Positions 8,401 to 17,900 of a DNA stretch of 64,000 nt are shown here, piece by piece; position 1 is the first letter of the stretch, and each line of letters opens with the position of its first letter. The translations under genes and the position numbers were made by a program. Where the stretch lies: NCBI GenBank assembly GCA_964410105.1, contig CAYPFY010000005.1:1-64000 (forward strand). The letters are read 5' to 3'. Source of the DNA: CAYPFY01 sp964410105 (lineage in GTDB: Bacteria; Bacteroidota; Ignavibacteria; UBA10030; SZUA-254). The notes below the pieces were generated by a model. That model did not search any database, was not told the origin of the DNA, and was given only the letters and a program-made list of their open reading frames with translations.

Positions 8401-11400
8401 GACTGCCGTGTAGAGTCCAGTCTGCAATCGATAAAAATATAGGCCTGATGCAAGGCGAGACGCGTCAAACCGTACCACGTGATTTCCCACATTTTCCACT
8501 CTATCTACTGGTGTAGCTACAACCTGCCCTAGAGTATTAAACACCTTCAGGGATACGTGGGTAGATGCGGAGAGATAATAGGATATCGATGTAACCGGAT
8601 TGAATGGATTCGGAAAGTTCTGATTCAGTTCGGACGATTTGGGAATTGTAGAATTTGAGTTCTCACCATTCCCTGCCTCCCCATCATGTCCAGCGGCTGC
8701 GCTACTCACTACCGGAACAGCATGAGCAAGGTATTCGGTCATTGAAGTCACCGCTGAGCTATCGATGGTCATGGCGTGATCTCGAATGGAACTCAAAATT
8801 GCATTTGCGCTATTCATATCTCCCATTGCCGAGGCAGCGAATATTTTGCGAGTCTCACAAAACAGCCATAGAGGACCATCGATGCCCCGGTCAAGCAATG
8901 CATCGCTCATCGCCAGAACCGAGGTAAAGTCTCCTCGATCCAGCCTAGCCTGAATCCGCATAGCTGACGCAATCGTTCTGACGCTCACCACTCGCGATCT
9001 ATTTTCTACAGATGCAACGAATTGTTCCCACGACATATCCATTACATCTTTATACTTCGTCCCTCCGGGGCCGAGGTAAAGACCGAGTACATGAAGATCA
9101 TCGATGGCATCCTGTTTATCATCCTCGATGTTTGACCGCAACTGCCTTAGCCAGTTCACCATTTTCTGGTGTTCGGAGACACGCCGACTCCCAGAGATCT
9201 CGGCGCCCGTGAAAATGGGAGCTGCTATCGATGGCGTAAAAACTGAACTGCCAAGCGGGTAGAGCGTGTCCACAGGCCCTGAGAACTCGTTCGATTGATG
9301 AGTGCCCCAATAAGTATATCGCGCGTAGACAATTTGGTTGCCCGGATCGTTAGAGATGAGCGCGCCAGGAGTTGGATTGTTAAAAGTATCGTACACGTTG
9401 TTCCATCCTCCCCTTGACTCGTCGTCTGAGACCAGTGTGCACCCATCACCGCATGGGGCGATCTGGGATATGATCGGATGGACTGGATTGGGTCGCGTCT
9501 CTCCGCAGTCGCAGTATTGAACGGTGATTGTTCGACCCAGGAAAGCCGTCCCTGAGTTGGAGACTATGATTTCATTAGTGCCGTGACCATCGACGGTATT
9601 ATAGCCCTGGGCCAGCTCATCTGGACTGAGCGACACTCTGGAGTTCAGTCCTGAGACATTGATTCCTGCAAAGATATTATTTTCAACGCGTGAATAATCC
9701 AGATAAACCTTGGCGCCATTTTGAACGCGGAGGCCTCCCGTAAACCATTGGAGAGAATTGTTCTTGATGCTTGAATATGAAATCCCGACGTTGGAATTAT
9801 TGACGGTCATCCCCCAGCCGTTATTATTCTTTATGCCTGAATTGCTCAAGGTTAGAGTGCGGCTTGATGTTTGAGTATTATAGACGCTTACTCCATATCC
9901 ATACGTATCGCAATATGAAATGGTATCGTTCGACATGATGCTGTTGGGTGCTGTGTTCGTAAAGGAGATTCCGGTCCCTGCATACCTAATATCGCAATAT
10001 GATAGCGTATTCGGCCCGCCGCCAGCGCAAACGATTCCTTGCCAGCTATTCGGCGAAGGAGATGCCAGACTTGAAGTGAAGGGAATTCTTTGAGATGATG
10101 TCCCGACAGCCGAGAGAACTCCACTTACGTTCAGTGCAGCTCCGCCCCCGAATGTAAGTTTTGCGGGTGGATTCACTAAAAGCGTCCCAGTGGTTCCCAC
10201 GCTCAGTGTTGCTCCATCCTTAACTCGAACTGAATCATTCACGGAAAGCGAACTATTTGTGATCCAGCCAATGGAATTCCCGCTTTCGAACTCCATCTTG
10301 ACCCCATAGGGAATCGTGTTCGCCCCTCGCAATGAAATAGTCCCTCCATTACCAATCTTTACCGTCCCGGACCCCCAAAGATATGCCGTCGGACTCAGTT
10401 TCAGAGTCCCACCAGACTGGACTTGGAGTAGTGATCCCTCCTCAAAATGAATTCCTCGATTGATTGCGGAAAGTCCCAAATCCACCAAGCCATTTATCTT
10501 CAGCATATGATTGGGATAAATGGTGATCGACGTAGTATCGGATTCGGAAAGAGTTGTAAATCTGGTCGTTGAACCGGCAGGAAAGACGAACGAAATTGCG
10601 GAATCGAGTTTAAAGCGTCCTTGAAGCTGAAAGTTATTGAAGCTGTTATCATCGTATCCGCTCAGGTCGAACATCGGGGTTGCTGGAAGCGTCGAAGTGT
10701 ATATCGCGAGATCATAAGAGCCAGTTCCCCTTAATTGGTTCTTGTGAACATATGGAATTGCAGCTCCGGGCGCGTCTCTCAAATCAACAAATAGGACGTA
10801 TGCGCTATTGGCATACCCATCGAAAATGCAATTCGTCATAAAGCTGCGCTGTGAGCTCGATGCAGGTTTCACCCAGATCCCATATTGAGACGTTATTGTC
10901 CGATAGCTAGAATACCCCGGCCCTTGAAATCTTATCGGCAAAGTGTCTATCCCATTTGCGACCATAGATTTGCACGAAATGGTCCCCGCGAGGAAGTCGA
11001 TTGCCGTGCCCGGAGCGATAGTTATATTATTAAAGGCAAATGGGGGAGGGGGGAGGGGCAGTCCGCCAGCCGACGGACGTTGAGTGATGAACACATTGCC
11101 AGTCCAGTGCCCACTATCACCGGCAGCCTGAAATTTGTAGACAAAAGTTGAATATGTCGGAGGTGATCCGAGCGAATACACAACATTGAAAGCCAATGAT
11201 CCGACACCCGACGAGTTGATGCTGAAATTGGCAAGTCGAATTCCGGTTGTTAAACCCTCCACAGATTTTGAATCAGGATTCGACGCCGAGTCGAGCGTGG
11301 TGCCGTGATACGGATAAAAATGGTCTGGACTACCAGAATTTCTCTTGAAAGACGCGTCATACCCGATAACCTTAATGCCGAGGTGGTGATCGAATTCGGG

Positions 11401-12714
11401 CCCGTAGGGGATTGGGAATAAGGCGTAGCTTGAGTACACCCACACCAGAGCTCCTCCGTGAAATGACGAATCCGTCTGATCCACTCCTCCGGCGAATCTA
11501 TTAAAGCCTTCTCGCTTCCTGTATTCTACCAGCATGTACTCGCTGTGGTCGTAGAGAGCATCCCTCCCCGCATCACCGTAAATGGTAATCAGAGCTACGG
11601 TCGGAGAACTATTGATGGGCCGCAGCGATATCGGCACGTTCGAATTCACTTTTATCACGCTATCAGGTGGAATCCACCCAAGCATGAGTTTCGTCCAAGG
11701 AGAAAAGTGGGGAGGGCACCAATAATGGCGTCTATCAGAAATACCGCCCCACTCCATGGGATCGTACGATCCAACAAACGAGTGAAGCAAGCCGAGAGTG
11801 TGTCCAAATTCATGAACATTCTCTAGGATACCATTTAGGACTGCGGCCGGGCTAGAATTGTAAAAATCGTGAGTCTTCTCAACAGCAAGGTAGGCTTGGT
11901 CTTTATACTTTGTCTTTGGCTTAACGCGGTTGCTCCCACCCGCCGCGATTATCCCAATTTTTCCATTTGTCGGATATGTACGCAACTCGAATTCGAGGTA
12001 CTCAGGATCCACGGAGGTACGGTTATAGTGGAGAGTGTCGATCTTTCTGAGTGCCTCGGATCGGAGCAGATCTTCGTTGCCTGCGTAGTAGCTCTTTACA
12101 GAATCCATCTTGATCCAGTGAACAAAATGAGTACCACCAGAAGAGTCGATTCGGTTTACGATACCTGTCTCGAGTTTTCCATTTCCAGACCCTCGGGTAC
12201 GGTACGCTTGTATAAGGAGGTGTCCGTAACTTACTTCAGCATAGTAGTCCCTCATGCTGCCATATACAGTGAGGTCAAAAGGTCTTTCTTTGGGTAGCGG
12301 CCCGTCGGGGTCGTAGCCCTGATGGCTGCTCCAGTCAGGATGGACTGTACCGACATATTCACCAGAGCTAAATATCCAGTTCCAATAATCCTCGTAGGTA
12401 TACTTGCGGATCTTTTTCCGGAATCGACCGAGATTATCCTTAATCCAGCCCATAGAACCTACAGCGTCAATACTGATGCTATCAAAAAGAGTTGTATCGG
12501 CGTCCGCAGTGACGATGCTACCATCCTGTTTTCTCCCGTCGGGGAAATCAACAAAGACAAGGACAAGCGGCTTTGAGCCAACCATTGTCGTACAAATGGG
12601 ATAGTGAGTTGTGTCCACGAACGCACATTGATTAGTTTCACCTTGCGCGTGGGCGGATTTGCTTAGCACGAACATTAGACCCACTGTTATTGACAAACCA
12701 GTTTTGACTGTCAT
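8377..12714 (-). CDS. Secreted M6-like metalloprotease with beta-helix and T9SS sorting domain
   Basis: A 1445-aa exported protein with a signal peptide (about residues 1-23, ending AHAQ). The N-terminal part resembles immune-inhibitor-A/M6-type peptidases: VLVFVDFPDGR near residue 52 and a full metzincin zinc motif HEFGHTLGLLH near residue 300, followed by a Met-turn candidate SYDPMEWG. Residues of about 600-1130 have many short repeats of N/S-rich strands with GT.. and NNS patterns, typical of a parallel beta-helix. The C-terminus has NQNFPNPFNPVTSI and ends GLYFYRLQTG...KKMMLIK, a T9SS C-terminal sorting domain. GGAGG precedes the ATG. Its DNA is AT-richer than its surroundings. The substrate is unknown. 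Confidence 0.85.
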   Translation of the reverse strand: MTVKTGLSITVGLMFVLSKSAHAQGETNQCAFVDTTHYPICTTMVGSKPLVLVFVDFPDGRKQDGSIVTADADTTLFDSISIDAVGSMGWIKDNLGRFRKKIRKYTYEDYWNWIFSSGEYVGTVHPDWSSHQGYDPDGPLPKERPFDLTVYGSMRDYYAEVSYGHLLIQAYRTRGSGNGKLETGIVNRIDSSGGTHFVHWIKMDSVKSYYAGNEDLLRSEALRKIDTLHYNRTSVDPEYLEFELRTYPTNGKIGIIAAGGSNRVKPKTKYKDQAYLAVEKTHDFYNSSPAAVLNGILENVHEFGHTLGLLHSFVGSYDPMEWGGISDRRHYWCPPHFSPWTKLMLGWIPPDSVIKVNSNVPISLRPINSSPTVALITIYGDAGRDALYDHSEYMLVEYRKREGFNRFAGGVDQTDSSFHGGALVWVYSSYALFPIPYGPEFDHHLGIKVIGYDASFKRNSGSPDHFYPYHGTTLDSASNPDSKSVEGLTTGIRLANFSINSSGVGSLAFNVVYSLGSPPTYSTFVYKFQAAGDSGHWTGNVFITQRPSAGGLPLPPPPFAFNNITIAPGTAIDFLAGTISCKSMVANGIDTLPIRFQGPGYSSYRTITSQYGIWVKPASSSQRSFMTNCIFDGYANSAYVLFVDLRDAPGAAIPYVHKNQLRGTGSYDLAIYTSTLPATPMFDLSGYDDNSFNNFQLQGRFKLDSAISFVFPAGSTTRFTTLSESDTTSITIYPNHMLKINGLVDLGLSAINRGIHFEEGSLLQVQSGGTLKLSPTAYLWGSGTVKIGNGGTISLRGANTIPYGVKMEFESGNSIGWITNSSLSVNDSVRVKDGATLSVGTTGTLLVNPPAKLTFGGGAALNVSGVLSAVGTSSQRIPFTSSLASPSPNSWQGIVCAGGGPNTLSYCDIRYAGTGISFTNTAPNSIMSNDTISYCDTYGYGVSVYNTQTSSRTLTLSNSGIKNNNGWGMTVNNSNVGISYSSIKNNSLQWFTGGLRVQNGAKVYLDYSRVENNIFAGINVSGLNSRVSLSPDELAQGYNTVDGHGTNEIIVSNSGTAFLGRTITVQYCDCGETRPNPVHPIISQIAPCGDGCTLVSDDESRGGWNNVYDTFNNPTPGALISNDPGNQIVYARYTYWGTHQSNEFSGPVDTLYPLGSSVFTPSIAAPIFTGAEISGSRRVSEHQKMVNWLRQLRSNIEDDKQDAIDDLHVLGLYLGPGGTKYKDVMDMSWEQFVASVENRSRVVSVRTIASAMRIQARLDRGDFTSVLAMSDALLDRGIDGPLWLFCETRKIFAASAMGDMNSANAILSSIRDHAMTIDSSAVTSMTEYLAHAVPVVSSAAAGHDGEAGNGENSNSTIPKSSELNQNFPNPFNPVTSISYYLSASTHVSLKVFNTLGQVVATPVDRVENVGNHVVRFDASRLASGLYFYRLQTGLYTAVKKMMLIK

Positions 12715-12772
12715 GAAAATCCTCCGCGTTATTTTGTTGGGAAGTGGGCCACATCAGATTGTGGGCTCAACA

Positions 12773-14344
12773 TCATTTTATTACCATGAGAGCCCTGGTC
12801 TGTGTGAAAGGACCTGCCTGTAGCCGATAATAGTAAATTCCGCTCGAAAAGCCCGTGCAGTCCCATGTCACCTCATGTTCACCAGGTTCCTGTTCGATAT
12901 CGACCAGGTTCCGCAACTTTCTCCCCAGGAAATCAAAAAGAGTAAGCTTTACATTGGATCGGCGTGCTAGCGAATACCTAATCGTCGTGGTAGGATTAAA
13001 AGGATTAGGGTAATTCTGGAGCAGGGTGTATTCCATAGGCACGCTTCGTGTTTGGGGCACATCCGTCACAATCCCCAGTTTCCCGAAGCGACCTGAATGC
13101 TGTACCCTGATGCACCCCGAAACAGTCCAAAAAGCTGTCATCACTCCACCACGATTATCGCCTCCGAAGACTTTAAAGTAGGCGTTCCCCGGATCCTCTA
13201 GAAGGTGGAAATATGAACCCCAGAGCGGCACACCATTGCCATCCCACCTTTGGGCCTGGAGGCTATCATTTACCGCGATGATTCCGTCTCCTCCATCCCA
13301 GAAGACGTATCGTGCGATGCCACCGATGCCATTTAGCGCGAGTTGCCGGTAATTGCCAACGCTGTCGAACTTGAATAGTGTGTCGCCGCACAGGTACACA
13401 AAGTAAGTTCCTCCGTCGTTGGTCGGGATAAGAAGCTCAGTGCGAACATTTGCTCCGCCGATGCATCCATCAGGGAGCGTAAGAGGGCGATTCCAAAGCG
13501 TGTCTCCATTGATTCCGATCTTCAGCATAGAGATAGATCCCGTAATGTTCAGACGGAATAGGATGCTATCTTTCCACGATACGTTGAGTCCATCGTTAGC
13601 CCAATACGGACGTTGAATTGACGGGTCATCTACCCCCAGAATGAGGGTCATGTAAGCTCCATAACGCATGATCGTCCAGTAGGCGAAATTCCCGAATCTG
13701 ACCGCTCCAAAGCGAATGAATGCATCGGGTGTGGTGCCCGAATCTATATCGACCTCCCACACTCGCTTCCCCTGACCGTCATATCTGGTTGCCCAGAGGC
13801 GAGTCGTATTGGTTGCTCCAGCATGGTAAAAATCCGAATCAATCACAAGAAAAACTATTCCTCCAGAGCCGTCAGAGACCTCATCACCTGCTTTCCTCCC
13901 GGTATAGGCCGGCGCGACCTGAACCCCCCCTGCCTGTAGGAGAATGCGTCCGGATGAATCGACATGTTGCATATAAATGGCTTCATTAACATAGCCATAT
14001 TGATCCTGCGTTGCCCCCCGATGATCTCCCCAAGCAAGAAATGATCCACCCTCCCCATCATTCACGAGACCAGAACTGCCGGACTTGGTGCTATCATTGT
14101 GATGTGCCAAGACATAATTGGGCCAGATTCGATTACCCGCGCCGTCTAACTTCATGAGATAAATATCGTTTTCAAGCGTGCCGGAAATGATCGAACTGCC
14201 ATTATCGAATGTCAAGAGGCCGGGCTCGAATCCAGGGGTGAGGCAGAGGGCACTATCGGCATGGGCCGATGTTGCCCATTGAGCGTGCGTCAAAGTGGAG
14301 ATGGAGAGTGCCGGCACGATGAGCAAGATAGGCTTGAGCATCAA
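12773..14344 (-). CDS. Secreted protein of unknown function with T9SS sorting domain
   Basis: A 523-aa exported protein: signal peptide about residues 1-21 (ending THAQ), a central region with repeated patterns such as D..G.RIWP, DGEGGSFLAWGD and DGSGGIVF that look like propeller-type blades, and a C-terminal T9SS sorting domain starting at YTLLQNYPNPFNPTTT (about 440) and ending RALMVIK. No catalytic motif is visible. It lies 58 nt upstream of the protease gene on the same strand and shares its lower GC, so the two probably arrived or evolved together. Confidence 0.75.
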   Translation of the reverse strand: MMLKPILLIVPALSISTLTHAQWATSAHADSALCLTPGFEPGLLTFDNGSSIISGTLENDIYLMKLDGAGNRIWPNYVLAHHNDSTKSGSSGLVNDGEGGSFLAWGDHRGATQDQYGYVNEAIYMQHVDSSGRILLQAGGVQVAPAYTGRKAGDEVSDGSGGIVFLVIDSDFYHAGATNTTRLWATRYDGQGKRVWEVDIDSGTTPDAFIRFGAVRFGNFAYWTIMRYGAYMTLILGVDDPSIQRPYWANDGLNVSWKDSILFRLNITGSISMLKIGINGDTLWNRPLTLPDGCIGGANVRTELLIPTNDGGTYFVYLCGDTLFKFDSVGNYRQLALNGIGGIARYVFWDGGDGIIAVNDSLQAQRWDGNGVPLWGSYFHLLEDPGNAYFKVFGGDNRGGVMTAFWTVSGCIRVQHSGRFGKLGIVTDVPQTRSVPMEYTLLQNYPNPFNPTTTIRYSLARRSNVKLTLFDFLGRKLRNLVDIEQEPGEHEVTWDCTGFSSGIYYYRLQAGPFTQTRALMVIK

Positions 14345-14793
14345 TTGGACCTAATCGATATTAGACGAGCCATCACAGGGCAAGGATTCTCTCCCAACTG
14401 GTCAAAGGTGGTACGATCATACCAGACGTGAAATTGTGGCTGAAAGCGCATATGATTGGTTACCTAAACCCTCAGATTCGCGTGGAAGGACGCTCTGAGC
14501 AAACTCAAGGAGGAGTACTCAACGCATTCCCCCCAAGGGAGCAGCGTTCAGACTGTCAGGTTCGACACGAAGCCCAGATCTCTGGTACTAGACTCATACA
14601 TAGGCTCGAATCGCTACGAAGAGGAAATTCTCTGTTCATCCGGCAGATATCTTATAGTGATTCGAGAAACTGATCCCCTTCAAGACATTGGAGCAACGAA
14701 TGTAGCGTTTACATTCCCTCCCGTTGATACAAGGAAGGTAAGTCATGTAGCTCAGAAACGCAACAGTACCAGCCTTCCCATGTCAGCGAACTC
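14345..14793. other. Gene-free, AT-rich stretch between two secreted-protein genes
   Basis: About 450 bp with no convincing gene; the short open frames here have no start signal or recognisable protein pattern. It must contain the promoter of the 523-aa protein gene (minus strand), but no strong -35/-10 pair with 17-bp spacing was found. It adjoins repeat copy 2. Confidence 0.5.
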
Positions 14794-14910
14794 CGTAAAC
14801 GCGTCCCGCGGGGCAAATCCTCGCGAAGCCCAAAAAAAAGGCACCCCGGCAGATCGGGGTGCCTTTTTCGAAATGGTGCTGACGATTTACTTGATCAGCA
14901 TCATCTTCTT
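14794..14910. repeat. 117-bp direct repeat, copy 2 (gene 3' end plus terminator)
   Basis: This is the partner of 8284-8400. It covers the last eight codons of the 1483-aa protein gene (KKMMLIK, stop), the terminator and the flank beyond. Just outside the repeat the two sequences diverge. Together the copies bound a block of about 6.4 kb. Confidence 0.9.
14832..14868 (-). terminator. Rho-independent terminator after the SdrD_B/C39 protein gene
   Basis: On the minus strand, GGCACCCCGAT pairs with GCCGGGGTGCC around a short loop, followed by eight T residues. The loop differs from copy 1 in compensating positions, so the stem is kept. Confidence 0.85.
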
Positions 14911-17900
14911 CACCTCGGTGAAGGTTTTGGCCTGAACTCCGGCATCCGGATCGCCGGCTACTTGAGCCACGATTCTATAGAAATAGACTCCCGATGGGAG
15001 ATTCGATGCATCGAACGTGACATCATCCGGACCCTGGTCCATTTGCTCATGGTTCAGAACAGTCGCGACCTCCTGCCCGAGCAGATTATATATCGTCAGC
15101 GTGACCACCGCGTCCTCCGGAAGGACGAACTTGATGGTCGTCGTCGGGTTAAAGGGATTCGGATAATTCTGATCCATATGGAACCGCTGAGCCACGTAGG
15201 GATTTGCGGTAATCCCCTTCATGAACCCGGCCCTCGGCGCGGCGTGCGGACCTGTGTGGAGGAAATTGCTCGACACGACGGAGGAAACGCCCGTCAGGAA
15301 AAGTTTACTGCAATTCCAAGAAATCGTATCGAGCGGTCCGACGAAGGCCGCATTGATGTTATGCAGCACGGTGGCGACGTAATTCGGGCTGCTCGGGACT
15401 GTCGCCACGCAGCCCAGGATCGAGTCTGCATACGTGGCAATCTGTGTAATACTCATACCGTCGAAGACCGTAGCGGTATCCGCGCTGTTATCATAGACCA
15501 GGTCATAGAACCCGTCGGGGAATTTCAGCAAAACGCTCGAACCGATATTGAGCCACAGCGTGAGATCCTCGCCGACCAGCCTGTTGCTCGCCGTCGTCGG
15601 GGGGAGACCGTGGTGAATCGGCTTTTTGACCGGCCTGCCCTTGATGCTGTCGAGGCATCTGGCGGCTCCGTCCTGCGTCAGCCCGCGGGAATTCAGGGTT
15701 TTAAGGATATCCTTATACCCATCGAAGACCACCTGATGCGTATCGATGCCCACGGTGAAGATTGCCTGCTGGAGGTATAATTCCTGCAGCACGTTGGCGA
15801 GGTTAGGCATGGGGAGCAGCAAGGTATTCTGCTTGATCGTATCCTGCGGCAAGAGCCTCGGGCCTCTGGGCAGGCTCCCTTTCAGCGTGGTGCGGGTCTG
15901 TCCGGCTTTGAACCAGGCGTAATTGACGCTGAGCTGCTTCGCCTTCGATCCGATGCCGTCGAACTGCAGCAGCTGATACGAGAACAGGATGGGCTGCGGG
16001 GGGCAGCCGTTGAAGTCATAGATCCAGACCTGCCTCTTGGTGTCGATCGTGATCGACTTGATGCAGGGAACCGTGTCTCCCTTGATCTTGTCCCTCGAGA
16101 CGAGCAGGGTTTCGATCGGCATATTGAACTTCAGCAGCAGAGTCTGTGGGGCATTCGCCAGCGTGTCGCGCGGGATCCCCAGGTTGAACTTGAACTTCGT
16201 GCGCGTCGGCTTGCACTTGATCGGCTTCAGCTGTGCCGCCCAGTCGAGCATGGAGGCCGTGCGGAATTTTGTGCTATCCTCGACGACCATGACGGCATGG
16301 ACGCTGTCATCCGACGGATCGGTGTCCCCCGGCTCGACTTTATAGAAAATGTCGAAGAATCCAATGCTCTGCGGGGTGGTGGGCGCAAATTGCACGTTCT
16401 GCGTGACCCCGGGGAGGATGAGCGGAACGAGCTGGGTGTCCGCGTAACCGAACGACGGGATGGTACACGTCACGTGAAGGTTCTTGATATGTTCGAACGT
16501 ATGAGTGTTCTGAACGTTCGCCTGGGGAGTGTAGGCAATTCCCAGAGCTGCCCGGAACGTCGGCGTTGTGACGAGGCTGATGGCGCGGTTCCCTTTCGGT
16601 GAGACGACCACGAGGCTCTTTATCGTCACTGTCGTGCCCGCGTACGTGCCCGTATTGATACCTGTCCACCTGATGCTCGCCGTATCGCCGGTGGCGGGAT
16701 CCATCACCATGATCGTATTCGGATTGGTCCCTTGCGCGTCGATCTGACCGATGCCGACGAGCCAGTGACCTCCGTTCTGCAGCGTCTTATCGGTGGGTCC
16801 GTAGCGGATCCTGATCATCACATCCTCCCCGTTATGCAGCTCGTTTTCATAATCCGAATAGGTCGGATAACGGCTATAGAGAATATCATGTCCGTTGATC
16901 GGGTCACTATTCGGATTATAGATTTTTATGGTATAATTCAGGCGCTGGCCGAGGAGCGTGAGATACTTATTGAGGCCCCAGACGAAGCCGTTATCGGCCG
17001 CAGTCTGCCAGAAGACCGTACCTGCGCCGGGCGAACCCGTCCCCACAGCGCCATTCTTGGCAATGTTGTCGGTATTCATCTGCTGTGCGAGCGCGCTGAC
17101 GAGCGCGTTCTTATCGTTGGGCAGGCCGGGGACGCCGAGTCTTTGCAGGCAGGATGACGCTGCCGTCGGTCCGCACCAGCTATTGGACCCCTTCCCGTAC
17201 CAGTTGTTCTCAAATGTCGATTGTTTCTTGAACGGCGCGGGGAAGAACGGTTTCAATATGGGACGGCGTGGGACGATCGTGATATTCCCGTACTGGAAGA
17301 TTGACACATTCCCGCTCAGGTCGACCGCCCGAATTCGAGCCTGGATATCGGTCCCTGCGGGGTATCCTTCCTGGGGGGAAGGCGCGTAATCCCAGTACTC
17401 GCCACCGCCTCCGATCTCGGTGAACACATCGAAGAACGAATTCAGGTTCATCGGGGTATGTGAATACGCACCGCCGTTTATGCTGATCTCGGTGAAGACA
17501 TCGAAGAAGGAACTGATCCGGCCTCCGCCCGGACCGCCGCCCGGCTGCCGGAATGAATTGTCCAGAACATTGACCATCAGGGGGAACGGACCTTTATTGT
17601 CTTCGCAGAGCTTATCGGTCCAGGTGGTGGTCGTCGTAATCACGGGCGGGATCGTATCGCGGTTCCCTATATTGATAGTGTCGGCCGTGCCGCTCGAGAT
17701 AACAATCGGCCCGGGATCGGGGGTCGTCTGAGTCCATCCGGATTCGGGAACTTCAACAATATTATAGGTGCCTGGCGGGACCGACATGAAGCAATACTGC
17801 CCTGAGCTGTCGGTCTTAAGACAGATGGGATTTTGCTGCGTGGCGGGCGCTCCGGTGGTCAGGGTGAGATCCTCGAGCATACAGACCGGCACGTCGGTCC

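Noticed and set aside
14428..14935. Short plus-strand frames in the AT-rich gap before the giant secreted gene
   Set aside because: No ribosome site, no recognisable composition, and they run through the terminator repeat.
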